In this document: positions 1-12,953 of the stretch, one piece after another
How the letters are laid out: each line of letters opens with the position of its first letter
Position numbering within the stretch: the stretch's first letter is position 1
Source of the DNA: an uncultured Pelagibacteraceae bacterium
Lineage (GTDB): Bacteria > Pseudomonadota > Alphaproteobacteria > Pelagibacterales > Pelagibacteraceae
Length of the DNA: 64,000 nt
Assembly (NCBI GenBank): GCA_902601315.1
Contig: CACKMS010000003.1
Location: forward strand, 78,464-142,463
Reading direction: 5' to 3'
Made by a program: the position numbers and the translations under genes
Notes under the pieces: model-generated
Seen by the model: only the letters and a program-made list of their open reading frames with translations
Databases searched by the model: none
What the model was told of the DNA's origin: nothing

Positions 1-1
1 C

Positions 2-853
2 ATAGATCCATCATCGATTAATAAAAATGTTAAAGTAGATCTTGCCATTGTTGGAGATGTTAAATCAGTAATTACATCTACTTTGAAAACTTTAAAGAAA
101 TCAAAAGCAAATTTTATAAAATCTAATAAACAAAAAACATCTAAGTGGTGGGAAAAAATTCAAAAATGGAGATCAAAAAGATCTTTAGATTATATTGGTA
201 GCGAGGAAACAATTAAACCTCAGTATGCAATTGAAAGATTGTATGAACTTACAAAAGATAAAGATACTTTTATAACTACTGAAGTTGGACAACATCAAAT
301 GTGGGCTGCGCAACACTATAAATTTAATAAACCAAATAGATGGATGACATCTGGAGGATTGGGTACAATGGGATATGGTCTTCCCGCAGCTGTTGGAGTT
401 CAAATTGCACATCCACAAAAGCTAGTGATTGATATTGCAGGAGAAGCATCTGTATTAATGACGATGCAGGAAATGTCTACTGCTGTACAATATAGTTTGC
501 CAATAAAAATATTTATTTTAAATAATGAATACATGGGAATGGTTCGACAATGGCAAGAATTGCTTCATGACAAAAATTATTCTGAAAGTTATACAGCTGC
601 GCTTCCAGACTTTGTTCAAATGGCAGAGGCATATGGATGTGTTGGTATTAGAGCTAAAACACCTGAAGAATTAGACGATAAGATCATAGAAATGCTAAAT
701 ACAGACAGGCCTGTTATTTTTGATTGTTTAGTTGATAAACAGGAAAATTGCTTTCCAATGATACCTTCTGGCAAACCTCATAATCAAATGATTTTGGGTC
801 CAAAAGATAAGAAAGAGAATAAAATTACAGGCAAAGGAAGAACGCTCGTTTAA
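2..853 (+). CDS. ilvB: Acetolactate synthase large subunit, C-terminal part (5' end outside window)
   Basis: Catalytic subunit of acetohydroxyacid synthase, the ThDP-dependent first common step of valine, leucine and isoleucine synthesis. The frame is open from the first bases (reads IDPSSINKNVKVDLAIVGD), so the gene starts outside the window and only about 283 residues are seen. The visible part holds the end of the central domain and the ThDP-binding domain: EVGQHQMWAAQ, GGLGTMGYGLPAAVG, then GEAS followed about 25 residues later by LNNEYMGMVRQW, the GDG...NN-type metal/ThDP motif with Glu in place of the usual Asp, which I recall as normal in alphaproteobacterial IlvB. Its stop overlaps the ilvN start (TAATG), implying translational coupling. 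An in-frame TTG at 83 is not a credible start because homology continues upstream of it. Confidence 0.95.
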   Translation: MDPSSINKNVKVDLAIVGDVKSVITSTLKTLKKSKANFIKSNKQKTSKWWEKIQKWRSKRSLDYIGSEETIKPQYAIERLYELTKDKDTFITTEVGQHQMWAAQHYKFNKPNRWMTSGGLGTMGYGLPAAVGVQIAHPQKLVIDIAGEASVLMTMQEMSTAVQYSLPIKIFILNNEYMGMVRQWQELLHDKNYSESYTAALPDFVQMAEAYGCVGIRAKTPEELDDKIIEMLNTDRPVIFDCLVDKQENCFPMIPSGKPHNQMILGPKDKKENKITGKGRTLV

Positions 854-1401
854 TGCCAAAACCAAAATCTGCATACAGCGTTGCTGGAAGAAAAGAAAAA
901 TTAGATACTCATATTATTGTGGTATGGGTTGATAATGAGGCTGGTGTTTTAGCAAGAGTTGTAGGTTTATTTTCTGGAAGAGGTTATAATATTGAATCTT
1001 TGGCAGTTGCTGAAATTGATCAAAAATTAAACATTTCAAGAATAACAATTGTTACAACAGGAACACCACAAGTAGTTGATCAAATTAAACTACAGCTTAA
1101 AAAGCTAGTCCCAGTCCATAAAGTAGCTGACTTTAAACGTGAAGATAAAAATGTGATATTTAAGGAAATGGCCCTTTTTAAATTTGTTGGAACTAATGGA
1201 AAAATTGATAAAGCCATTAATGCTTGTAAAAAGTATAATGCTGTAATATTGGATACCACGAATAGATCTAAAGTTGTCCAAATAACAGCGCTTAGAAGAG
1301 AAATAGATAAAATGGCAAATAACTTAAAAAAATATGGTCTAATAAGTATATCTAGAACTGGAGCGGTCGCTATGACTAGAGGTGAAAAAGTATTTAAATA
1401 A
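853..1401 (+). CDS. ilvN: Acetolactate synthase small (regulatory) subunit
   Basis: Regulatory subunit of acetohydroxyacid synthase, which activates the large subunit and mediates valine feedback inhibition. It has 182 residues, a normal length for the IlvH/IlvN family. An N-terminal ACT domain is visible at about residues 19-95 (HIIVVWVDNEAGVLARVVG, then GRGYNIESLAV), followed by the C-terminal ALS_ss_C domain with the REIDKMANNL region. The start overlaps the ilvB stop by one base, so the two subunits are probably made in balance. ilvC follows after a 15-bp gap carrying a clear AAGGAG ribosome-binding site. The short N-terminal extension (about 18 residues, basic) is not diagnostic. Confidence 0.96.
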   Translation: MPKPKSAYSVAGRKEKLDTHIIVVWVDNEAGVLARVVGLFSGRGYNIESLAVAEIDQKLNISRITIVTTGTPQVVDQIKLQLKKLVPVHKVADFKREDKNVIFKEMALFKFVGTNGKIDKAINACKKYNAVILDTTNRSKVVQITALRREIDKMANNLKKYGLISISRTGAVAMTRGEKVFK

Positions 1402-2439
<1,038 letters not shown>

Positions 2440-2446
2440 ATTCATT

Positions 2447-2482
2447 TAATTAATTTGGGTATTTAGCCCCAATTTATTTTGC
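2447..2482 (+). terminator. Weak imperfect hairpin after ilvC
   Basis: The segment AATTTGGG / TATTTAGC / CCCAATTTATTTT can fold into a stem of three G-C and several A-T pairs with one T-T mismatch and a loop of about 8, followed by a T-rich but interrupted run. It could slow or partly end transcription between ilvC and leuA. The stem is short and the T tract poor, so read-through is expected. Confidence 0.3.
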
Positions 2483-2532
2483 AATCTGAACGAGAGCATG
2501 TATGATGCATGCCGATAATAAGTTTACATTTT

Positions 2533-5143
<2,611 letters not shown>

Positions 5144-5149
5144 AATACT

Positions 5150-5986
5150 ATGGCAGCAGATTCGGGTAGAGATGATTTTATAATTGCTATTCGATCAGCC
5201 TTTTTAAAAAAAGGTACACGTCAAAACTTTTCTTTATTTACACTTTTAATAATATCAATTTTAGTTTTATCTTTAGAGTATTTTAAATCAGGTCCTATAA
5301 ATAAATTTAGATCTATTACTAAAGATTTAATATTTAAAGGATCATTTTTAGTTTCAGCGCCGTTTGTGTACGTGAAAGATCAATACTATTTACTTCAAGA
5401 TCATCTAAATATGTATGAGGAATTTAAAATTTTAAGAGTAAAAAATTTTGAAGTTGAAAAAATAAAAAATGAAATAGAGTTTTATAAATCTGAAAATATT
5501 AGACTAAAAAAACTTATTGATGAAAGAAATATATATTCTGAGGATTATTTGTTGGCAAAAGTTCTACTTGATCAGCAAAGCCCTTTTTTAAAATCTATGA
5601 TAATTAACAAAGGTTACAAGCATGGAATTAAATTAGGTGTTGCTGTGAAAGATCAATCTTATTATGTAGGAAAAATAATAAATGTAAATTTGTTAACATC
5701 TAGAATTCTACTTGCATCAGATTTGAACAGTAAGATACCTGTGGTAATAGAACCTGGTGGAATTAATGCAATTTTATCTGGCAATGGAAATAATTCTTTC
5801 GCTGATTTGGAGTTTTTGCCAAAGATGAATGAAATTAAAGAGGGTTCAATAGTTTATACTTCAGGCGTTGATGGAATAATTTCTCCAGCAATACCAGTAG
5901 GAAAAGTCAAAATTGATAATGATAAAAGATATGTTGATTTTTTTGTGAATTATAATCAATTGAAATTTATACGAGTTAACAACTAA
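5150..5986 (+). CDS. mreC: Rod shape-determining protein MreC
   Basis: Bitopic inner-membrane protein whose periplasmic domain activates PBP2/RodA. 278 residues. A cytosolic N-terminus is followed by one membrane segment (about residues 29-45), a coiled-coil region with Lys/Glu-rich heptads (about 85-125), then the double beta-barrel domain with VAVKDQSYYVGKIINV and TSRILLASDLNSKIPVVI, characteristic of MreC. Six bases separate it from mreB and two from mreD. Confidence 0.92.
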   Translation: MAADSGRDDFIIAIRSAFLKKGTRQNFSLFTLLIISILVLSLEYFKSGPINKFRSITKDLIFKGSFLVSAPFVYVKDQYYLLQDHLNMYEEFKILRVKNFEVEKIKNEIEFYKSENIRLKKLIDERNIYSEDYLLAKVLLDQQSPFLKSMIINKGYKHGIKLGVAVKDQSYYVGKIINVNLLTSRILLASDLNSKIPVVIEPGGINAILSGNGNNSFADLEFLPKMNEIKEGSIVYTSGVDGIISPAIPVGKVKIDNDKRYVDFFVNYNQLKFIRVNN

Positions 5987-5988
5987 TC

Positions 5989-6513
5989 ATGGCATTATCT
6001 TTTCCAAAAAAAGCCTATAAAAACCTAATTCACAGTTTCCCTATTCTGCTGTTATTTTTTATAGCTTTTACTGGTTTTGATTTGTCCTTTTTTTTATTTA
6101 ATACAAGTTTTTCGTTTAACTTTATTTATATTTTGATTTTCTTTTGGATTTTGAAAAAACCCGAGAGACTAGGATATGGCCTAGTGTTTTGTGCAGGTAT
6201 TATAAATGATGTTGTGCAAAATTTTCCAATTGGTATCTCCTCAATAAATTATATGTTACTTTGCACTTTTGCATTGTTCATAAGAGCCAGAACTCTCCTT
6301 CCTAACTTATTATATGATTGGGGATTTTTTATTGTAGCAATTTTAATAATAAGTTCATTACACTATACTATTTTGACAATTGTTTTTGATATGCCAATTC
6401 AATATGGTACTTTAATGTTTTCTTCTATATTAACTTTTTTGGTGTATCCTTTATTCTCAAAGATTTTTAATCAAATTTATTTAATAGACCTAAGGCAAGA
6501 AAATGCAAAATAG
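5989..6513 (+). CDS. mreD: Rod shape-determining protein MreD-like
   Basis: Small hydrophobic inner-membrane protein of 174 residues with about five predicted membrane segments. Sequence conservation in MreD is low; the identification rests on its hydropathy, length, the LVFCAGIINDVVQNFPIG segment typical of the family's central helix pair, and its fixed place between mreC and the PBP2 gene. Its 3' end overlaps the PBP2 start by 11 bases, indicating coupled translation. It is thought to help MreC/PBP2 activation. Confidence 0.85.
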   Translation: MALSFPKKAYKNLIHSFPILLLFFIAFTGFDLSFFLFNTSFSFNFIYILIFFWILKKPERLGYGLVFCAGIINDVVQNFPIGISSINYMLLCTFALFIRARTLLPNLLYDWGFFIVAILIISSLHYTILTIVFDMPIQYGTLMFSSILTFLVYPLFSKIFNQIYLIDLRQENAK

Positions 6514-8464
6514 AGCAAGTAGCATTGAAAAAAGCAGATTGATTACCAGAAGAGTTTTTATGTTAGCTGCAGCAAAATTATTGTTAATAGGAGGCATTAC
6601 ATCAAGATTGTACAGTCTACAAATTTCCGATAGAGAAAAATATGAACTTCTTTCAGATAAAAATAGAATTAGAGAGTGGAAAACTCCTCCACAAAGAGGA
6701 TTTATAGTAGATCATTTTAACAATATTCTTGCAGATAATGATAGAGTATTTCAAGTCCATTTAGATTTAGACCAGATCAAAAATTTTAATAATGTTATTT
6801 TTAAACTCAAAAATATTTTAGAATTATCAAACAATGAATTGAAAAAAATTTACAGAGAAAAGGAAAGGCTTAAACCTTGGGATACTCTAGTAGCATCCGA
6901 CAATTTAAATTGGATACAATTTTCTAAACTGAATTTATATCTTCATGAGTTAGAGGGAGTAAAACCAGTTGTTTCTTCCTCAAGATTTTATCCGTACAAA
7001 GATTCATTGGTCCATGTAGTAGGATATGTTGGAGCAGCAAGTCAAAAAGATATTGAGAGAAAAGATGTAATAAAAGAAAATTTAGTTCCAGGATTAAAAG
7101 TTGGAAAATCTGGTATTGAATATGCAAAAGAAACACAACTAATTGGAAGATATGGAATTAAAAGATATGAGGTTAATTCCTCAGGAAAAAGAATCAGTCA
7201 GATTGACTATATAAAAGAAACACAAGGTGAGAAAATTAAGCTTACTATTGATCTTGAAGTACAACAATTAGCTCAAGAACTTTTAAAAGGAAAAGCGGGA
7301 TCAATTTCTGCTATGGATATATATACAGGAGAAATAATTGCAATGGCATCTTCTCCTACTTATGATCCAAACAAATTTACACATGGTATTGGTCACAAAG
7401 ATTGGGGAGAGATTAGAGATGATCCTTTAAAACCGTTGGTTAACAAATCAATTGCCGGATTATATTCCCCTGGCTCGACTTTTAAACCTTTAGTTGCTCT
7501 TGCAGCATTAGAATTTGGAACCATCGATCCGGAGAGACCCATTTTATGTAAAGGCCATAAGCATCCTTACGAATTATATGGTGTTAAATATCACTGCTGG
7601 AAAAAACAGGGACACGGTTACATGAGACTAAGAAATGCAATTAAGCAATCCTGTGATATTTATTTTTATGAAATGGCTAGATTGTTGGGGGTTGATAGAC
7701 TTGCAATCATTGCAAAGCGTTATGGTCTTGGGTCAAATATTTTAAAAGACCTCTATATTGATGAAAAAAAAGGGGTAGTTCCAAATACATTATGGAAGAA
7801 AAATGCAATTGGCAAATCATGGTATTTGGGTGAAACAGTTATAAATGGAATAGGTCAGGGGTATATTCAAACGACACCGTTACAATTATGCTTAATGACA
7901 GCTCAAATTGCAAATGGAGGATACAAAATAAAACCCCATATTATTCAAGATGAAAGCATTAATTATGAAAGTGCGAGATTTAAAATTGCGAAACAATTCG
8001 TAAACGAAACTGCAGATTTTTCAAATGATGAAAAATTTTTAGTTGATAGAGATTATAAATTGTATGAGCGATTATATAGAAATCCTGAAAATATAAAATT
8101 TATAAAAGATGCGATGTTTGGATCAACTAATGAGCAATATGGAACTTCTTATAAATCAAGATACGATGATTTAAAATATCAATATGCTGGAAAAACTGGA
8201 ACATCGCAGGTTAAAAGAATTACTGAAGAAGAAAGAAAGCTTGATTTAGATCAATCCCAAATAGAGTATAAAAATCGAGATCATGCATTATTTATAGCGT
8301 TCGCTCCATATAAAAATCCAAGATATTCAATTAGTGTTTTAGTAGAGCATGGAGGATCTGGTAGTAGTGGAGCAGCTCCACTTGCAAGTAAATTAATTAA
8401 AAAGATTATTGATCGTCATTCTTTAAGAGAACAAATTGAAAATGGAAGTACAAGTTTAGCATAA
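6503..8464 (+). CDS. mrdA: Penicillin-binding protein 2 (elongation transpeptidase)
   Basis: Class B PBP that cross-links peptidoglycan during elongation together with RodA. 653 residues. A single N-terminal membrane anchor (about residues 18-38) is followed by the pedestal domain (PQRGFIVDHFNNILADND) and the transpeptidase domain with all three catalytic motifs: STFK (Ser about 325) in GLYSPGSTFKP, SCD (about 383) as the SxN-type motif, and KTGT (about 563). The SxN position is SCD rather than SxN, as in most PBP2 proteins. The stop overlaps the rodA start (TAATG). Confidence 0.95.
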   Translation: MQNRASSIEKSRLITRRVFMLAAAKLLLIGGITSRLYSLQISDREKYELLSDKNRIREWKTPPQRGFIVDHFNNILADNDRVFQVHLDLDQIKNFNNVIFKLKNILELSNNELKKIYREKERLKPWDTLVASDNLNWIQFSKLNLYLHELEGVKPVVSSSRFYPYKDSLVHVVGYVGAASQKDIERKDVIKENLVPGLKVGKSGIEYAKETQLIGRYGIKRYEVNSSGKRISQIDYIKETQGEKIKLTIDLEVQQLAQELLKGKAGSISAMDIYTGEIIAMASSPTYDPNKFTHGIGHKDWGEIRDDPLKPLVNKSIAGLYSPGSTFKPLVALAALEFGTIDPERPILCKGHKHPYELYGVKYHCWKKQGHGYMRLRNAIKQSCDIYFYEMARLLGVDRLAIIAKRYGLGSNILKDLYIDEKKGVVPNTLWKKNAIGKSWYLGETVINGIGQGYIQTTPLQLCLMTAQIANGGYKIKPHIIQDESINYESARFKIAKQFVNETADFSNDEKFLVDRDYKLYERLYRNPENIKFIKDAMFGSTNEQYGTSYKSRYDDLKYQYAGKTGTSQVKRITEEERKLDLDQSQIEYKNRDHALFIAFAPYKNPRYSISVLVEHGGSGSSGAAPLASKLIKKIIDRHSLREQIENGSTSLA

Positions 8465-9594
8465 TGTTAACTGAAAGATTAAATACACGAAATTATTCAT
8501 TATTTGAAAAGTTAAAATCTGTGGATTATTTTTTAATATTAATAATTATACTAATTGGTGCGATAAGTGTTTTTGCAATTTATTCGACTGAAAGAGGGGA
8601 GTTTTCTTTTTACACAAAAAATCATTTGCTTAGACTGTTGGTATTTTTTGGAATGTTTTTAGTTTTATCATTTGTTAGAATTACATTTTGGTATAAAAAT
8701 GCATATTTTTTTTATGCAGTATGTGTATCTCTTTTATTTATAACTTTATTTTTTGGTCTTATGGCATCCGGTTCAAGACGATGGTTGGATCTTTATTTTT
8801 TAAATCTTCAACCTTCTGAAATAATGAAAATTGCCATAATAGTTTGTTTTGCAAGATATTATCATCGAATTCAAACTGCTGAAATTCAAAATTACAAATT
8901 TATTTTAGTACCATTAATTTTACTACTCATCCCTTGTTATTTGGTATTACAACAACCTGATCTTGGAACATCTATTTTAATAGCTGGAACTGGAGTAATA
9001 ATAATTTGGTTAGCAGGATTAAATATTAAATATTTTGTCTACTCCGCGTTATTATTAATTGTTTCTCTACCCTTCGCAGTTTCTCTGTTGAAACCTTATC
9101 AAAAATCTAGAATTTTGACTTTTTTCAATCCAGACAGAGATCCCCTTGGTGCAGGATACCAAATTATACAGTCAAAAATTGCTATAGGTTCAGGCGGCTT
9201 TTTTGGTAAAGGTTTTTTAAAAGGGACGCAAAGTTATTTGGAATTTTTGCCAGAAAAACATACAGACTTTATATTTACACTTTTTTCAGAGGAGTTTGGC
9301 TTTATCGGATCTATGATGCTTCTATTATTATACATATTATTAATTTATAGAATTATAAGTATTGGTTTTTATGCAAAAAGCTTCTTTTCAAAGCTTTTCT
9401 GTTTTGGGTTTGCCTCTGCAATTTTTCTATATATTTTCGTAAATATATCAATGGTTTTAGGATTGCTGCCAATTGTTGGGGCCCCTCTACCAATCATGTC
9501 TTATGGTGGTTCTTCTATGTTATCAATAATGCTAGGCCTAAGTATTGTAATGAGCTGTAAAATTTATAGCCAGGACCAAATTTCAAATTACTAG
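8464..9594 (+). CDS. rodA: Peptidoglycan glycosyltransferase RodA (SEDS family)
   Basis: Polytopic glycan-polymerising partner of PBP2 in the elongasome. 376 residues with about ten membrane helices. Family signatures are the loop with LPEKHTDFIFTLFSEEFGF near residue 265, containing the functional acidic residues, and the C-terminal GAPLPIMSYGGSSML. Translation is coupled to mrdA by a one-base overlap. It ends the cell-shape operon; the next gene starts 39 bp later. Confidence 0.95.
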   Translation: MLTERLNTRNYSLFEKLKSVDYFLILIIILIGAISVFAIYSTERGEFSFYTKNHLLRLLVFFGMFLVLSFVRITFWYKNAYFFYAVCVSLLFITLFFGLMASGSRRWLDLYFLNLQPSEIMKIAIIVCFARYYHRIQTAEIQNYKFILVPLILLLIPCYLVLQQPDLGTSILIAGTGVIIIWLAGLNIKYFVYSALLLIVSLPFAVSLLKPYQKSRILTFFNPDRDPLGAGYQIIQSKIAIGSGGFFGKGFLKGTQSYLEFLPEKHTDFIFTLFSEEFGFIGSMMLLLLYILLIYRIISIGFYAKSFFSKLFCFGFASAIFLYIFVNISMVLGLLPIVGAPLPIMSYGGSSMLSIMLGLSIVMSCKIYSQDQISNY

Positions 9595-9633
9595 CTTTTA
9601 TAAATCATCTTCATTATAAGTTTTTGAGTTTCT

Positions 9634-10503
9634 ATGGAATTCGTAAAATTAGCAGGACCAGCAGGCATGTTTTTTATTATGTTTTCACTAGCACTTTCAA
9701 TCAAGACATCTGCATTCAAAGCAATCGCCTCAAATCCATTAAGCTTTTATTTGGGTTTGGTTACACAACTTATTGGTATGCCCTTAATTGGTTTCATCAT
9801 AGCATTGACAATACCTTTTCCAGTTGAAGCTAAAGTAGGAATAGTTTTAATAACTTGTTTACCTAGTGCTGTAACTTCCAATTTTTTAACCAAAAAAATG
9901 GGTGGCAATGTAGCATTGTCTATATCTCTAACAGCAGTAACATCCTTAATTGCATTTTTAACTATACCAATTATAATTAAAATTTACTTTCTGGTAGTGA
10001 TCCAGGATACAAGTATTATAATTTTCAATACAAGTCTTATAGGCGCTTCTTTAAAGTTATTTGCAATTGTAACTATTCCCGTGTTTCTTGGAATTATTTT
10101 TAATACTATATTTTATAATTTTTCAAAAAAAATTGATCCGATTTTTGACAAAATTTCAGCTATTGTATTTTTATCGATTATCGGGATAGCAGTTTATCAA
10201 GATCTATACTTAATTCCAGAGTATATAAAATATGCTGGAATTAAAACAGTATTGTTATTTTTTTTTGCATTTTATATGAGTATTTTTTTGACAAAATTGT
10301 TTAAATTAAATCACAAAGATAAAATAACAGTCGTAGTTGAAACTGTAATGCAAAATGGTGGTATTGGGATAGTTATAGGGGCCCTAATATTTGATAATAC
10401 TAAATTTCTTTTCCCTGTGGCTGCATACGCACTTTTACAATACTTATTTGTGTTTATTTATTTCACATACATAAAAATTCAAAAAAAAACAACTTATGAA
10501 TAA
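9634..10503 (+). CDS. Bile acid:sodium symporter (BASS) family transporter
   Basis: Predicted Na+-coupled organic anion importer of the BASS/SBF family (PF01758-like), 289 residues with nine or ten membrane helices. Diagnostic stretches are CLPSAVTSNFLTKKMGGNVALS near residue 90 (the sodium-site helix crossover, usually CPGGTxSNxxTxLAxGDxALS) and VETVMQNGGIGIVIG near 235 (family consensus E-x-G-x-Q-N-x-G-L). Marine bacterial members are implicated in 2-oxoacid or other organic anion uptake, but the substrate cannot be read from sequence. It overlaps the next gene by 8 bases, so that protein may regulate it. Confidence 0.85.
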   Translation: MEFVKLAGPAGMFFIMFSLALSIKTSAFKAIASNPLSFYLGLVTQLIGMPLIGFIIALTIPFPVEAKVGIVLITCLPSAVTSNFLTKKMGGNVALSISLTAVTSLIAFLTIPIIIKIYFLVVIQDTSIIIFNTSLIGASLKLFAIVTIPVFLGIIFNTIFYNFSKKIDPIFDKISAIVFLSIIGIAVYQDLYLIPEYIKYAGIKTVLLFFFAFYMSIFLTKLFKLNHKDKITVVVETVMQNGGIGIVIGALIFDNTKFLFPVAAYALLQYLFVFIYFTYIKIQKKTTYE

Positions 10504-11488
10504 TTTAAAACCAAATATTTCTAATATTATTTCAATTGAAAGTGTTAATGAGGCTTGTGATAAAAATTATGAGGATATGATGTTAAAATACTATCAATTA
10601 CAATTTGGTTGGTTTCATAATGCTTACAATGCTTTTAAGGATATAGATAAATATGTAATCTTAGCACATTTGGTAAATAAAACACTTTCATTTTATAATA
10701 AGCATTTTTTTAATATAAGTTTTGATGAATTTTATTCAAACAAATCCCTTGAGATAGAGAAAATAAGTATAAGTGAAATTGTCAGAGAGCTAAAACTATC
10801 AAAAGAAACCGCAAGGAGAAAATTGAATGAACTTACAAGAGATGGAATTATTGTCAGAGATAAAAAAAAAATTACTATTCAAAGTAATGCTTTTACATAT
10901 CAAAAGCCAATAGTTAGTATACAAAATTTTTCAAACCTTTTATCAACTTCATCTAAATATCTTAAAATAAACAGTAATTTTAAATCACAAAATAGTGAAT
11001 ATTTTGAAAAAGAAATTAAAAAAAATTATACACACTATTGGAACGATTTCTTAAATTTTCAAATAGAATTAATTCTTAGGTTTAAAGATATATTTTTAAA
11101 CTATGAAAATGTAATGGTTTTTTGCATATGTTTGCTCAATCAAGCTTACAACATGAAGAATTCGGATCAAAAAATTGAGGCTGAAAACACAAATCTAATG
11201 CATGATATGTATACAAATACTATCACTAGGTATACGCTTGAAAATTCTAAAGGTTTAAATCCAACAACAATTGCAGAATTAACAGGAATACCAAGAGCAA
11301 GTGTGATTAGAAAATTGAATGAATTAATGAAGCTAAACTACATTATTTTAAATAGTGATAAATTATATACAACTTGTAGTGCAAAAAAAGGTTCAAATGG
11401 ATTTAAAAAATTAACCAAGTTTTTTGTAAGCAACCAACCTTACATAAGGGGAATAATAAAAGACTTTTTTAATTACACTATTATTTAA
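10496..11488 (+). CDS. Unrecognised protein with two winged-helix units (putative regulator)
   Basis: 330 residues, no family recognised with confidence. Two winged-helix DNA-binding segments are visible: residues about 90-128 (SISEIVRELKLSKETARRKL, then DGIIVRDKKKITI) and about 257-295 (TTIAELTGIPRASVIRKL, then NYIILNSDKLYTT). Each is preceded by a helical stretch with similar spacing (AFKDIDKYVILAHLVNKTL, and FLNYENVMVFCICLLNQAY), so the protein appears to be an internal duplication of one helical-plus-wHTH module. Crp-type regulators have similar C-terminal wHTH units, but no cyclic-nucleotide domain is seen. It overlaps the BASS transporter gene by 8 bases and converges on the PP2C gene, with a 4-base 3' overlap. 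Confidence 0.6.
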   Translation: MNNLKPNISNIISIESVNEACDKNYEDMMLKYYQLQFGWFHNAYNAFKDIDKYVILAHLVNKTLSFYNKHFFNISFDEFYSNKSLEIEKISISEIVRELKLSKETARRKLNELTRDGIIVRDKKKITIQSNAFTYQKPIVSIQNFSNLLSTSSKYLKINSNFKSQNSEYFEKEIKKNYTHYWNDFLNFQIELILRFKDIFLNYENVMVFCICLLNQAYNMKNSDQKIEAENTNLMHDMYTNTITRYTLENSKGLNPTTIAELTGIPRASVIRKLNELMKLNYIILNSDKLYTTCSAKKGSNGFKKLTKFFVSNQPYIRGIIKDFFNYTII

Positions 11489-12780
11489 TTTTTACTATCA
11501 ATAACAACAATTGTTAAATCATCTTTTTGCGTATGCCCACTGTTTAAAATTTCATCTATAATAACTTCAAGTCTCTCATTATTTGGTTTTTCCTTATATT
11601 TTTTTATATAATTTTGAAATCCTTCTGAACCAAGCATTTCACCTTTATTGTTTTTTATTTCTGTAATACCATCTGTAAAAATATACATAGAACTTTTTTT
11701 AAATGGAATTGAATGTTCGGTGTATTTTGTATTTGGCATAATCCCCAATGGAGGACCCGACTCGGTATAATTAGTAAATTTTTCATCTTGATCAAAAATT
11801 ATTGGAGGTTCGTGCCCAGCACTTGACAAGAGTAATTCATTTTTATTACTATCATATATACCAATAAGCATAGTCACAAACATACCTCTGGAAATTGTTT
11901 CACAGATTTCATTATTTAATTGAGTGAGTAATTCAGCAGCAGAAAAATTTGTCTTACTTAAACAACTGTATAAACTTGATGCTTTGGACATAAGTAATGA
12001 TGATTTTATTCCTTTACCTGAAACATCTGCAACCCCAAAACCATATTTTCCTTCACCTAAATCAGAAAAATTATAGAAATCTCCAGAAACTACTTTTGCT
12101 GGTATATTGATACCTGAAATTGGAAATTTGCTATTTTTATTTTTGGATAAAAGTGATTTTTGAATATCACCAACAATTTCTACTTCTTTTTGAATTTTAT
12201 TTTTTTCAATCATTTCTTTTGCCATCTTTGCATTTCTGATTGCAAATGCAGCTGGAGCTGATAATGTTTCTAGTAACTGCCTATCTTCTTCCTGAAAGAG
12301 CTTATTAGTAGTTTTTTTATTGAGACAGTGAATTACACCAATACAATTATTTGCAGCAATTAAAGGAGAACATAAAACTGAAAAAGTTGTAAAATTTGTT
12401 TTATTATCAAGATCGAAATAAAATTCTGCAATTTCCCTAACATCTTTTCTTACATCTCCAACTCGAATACATTTTTTTTGATTGATAGCTTTACCCATCA
12501 CACCATCTTTTAAATCCAATTGATATTCATCTAAATAATCTTGATTTAAAGAAGCTATGCACTCAAACTTATTTATTTTTTCATTAATCAAGAAAATATT
12601 TGCAGCTTGGGCGTTAATTCTCTCAATAATAACTTTTAAAGCAGTATTCAAAGTGTCATCTAAATCTAATGAAGATGCGAATTCTTGATTCATCTTCGTG
12701 ATTATCTCAAGATCAATATCTGCCTTAGACTCAACCTGAGCTTTAGGCTCCATTACTTTTTTTGGTTTAAATAGAAACAT
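11485..12780 (-). CDS. GAF domain-PP2C (RsbU/SpoIIE-type) protein serine phosphatase
   Basis: 431 residues. A GAF sensor domain (about residues 25-175, with CSPLIAANNCIGVIHCLNK) and a short helical linker precede a SpoIIE/PP2C phosphatase domain (about 195-431). Metal-binding motifs are present: VSGDFYNFSD, VADVSGKGIKSS, SSAGHEPP, FTDGITE and KDDLTIVV. Such enzymes dephosphorylate STAS-domain anti-sigma antagonists in partner-switching systems. The phosphatase domain closely resembles those fused to the two ammonium transporters at 36517 and 39043 (shared ISGINIPA-[KR]-x-VSGDF and SPPLG/TPLG signatures). The only STAS and kinase pair in the window, at 34451-35160, is a plausible partner. No membrane segment is seen, so it should act in the cytosol. 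Confidence 0.88.
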   Translation of the reverse strand: MFLFKPKKVMEPKAQVESKADIDLEIITKMNQEFASSLDLDDTLNTALKVIIERINAQAANIFLINEKINKFECIASLNQDYLDEYQLDLKDGVMGKAINQKKCIRVGDVRKDVREIAEFYFDLDNKTNFTTFSVLCSPLIAANNCIGVIHCLNKKTTNKLFQEEDRQLLETLSAPAAFAIRNAKMAKEMIEKNKIQKEVEIVGDIQKSLLSKNKNSKFPISGINIPAKVVSGDFYNFSDLGEGKYGFGVADVSGKGIKSSLLMSKASSLYSCLSKTNFSAAELLTQLNNEICETISRGMFVTMLIGIYDSNKNELLLSSAGHEPPIIFDQDEKFTNYTESGPPLGIMPNTKYTEHSIPFKKSSMYIFTDGITEIKNNKGEMLGSEGFQNYIKKYKEKPNNERLEVIIDEILNSGHTQKDDLTIVVIDSKN

Positions 12781-12953
12781 TTATTTAGTTGGCATTTTAA
12801 GCTCATTTTGATAAATTTTACAACTATGGAGTTAATTATAAATAGTCCTAATCTTTACATACATCTTCACGATGCTGTTTTAATAGTTCAGTTCTTGATT
12901 GATGGCATTGTTAATGTAACTTCAAACATCAAATTTTAATTTTAAATTCATAA

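Noticed and set aside
83..853. Complete gene starting at TTG 83
   Set aside because: The reading frame and acetolactate synthase similarity continue upstream to the window edge, so this is an internal codon of ilvB.
2509..2532. Earlier start for leuA
   Set aside because: The added residues are not family-like and there is no good ribosome-binding site; ATG 2533 gives the usual LeuA N-terminus.
12781..12953. Gene or structured RNA in the largest intergenic gap (173 bp)
   Set aside because: The sequence is AT-rich with no convincing frame, ribosome-binding site or stable stem; it probably only carries the divergent promoters of the PP2C and pilD genes.
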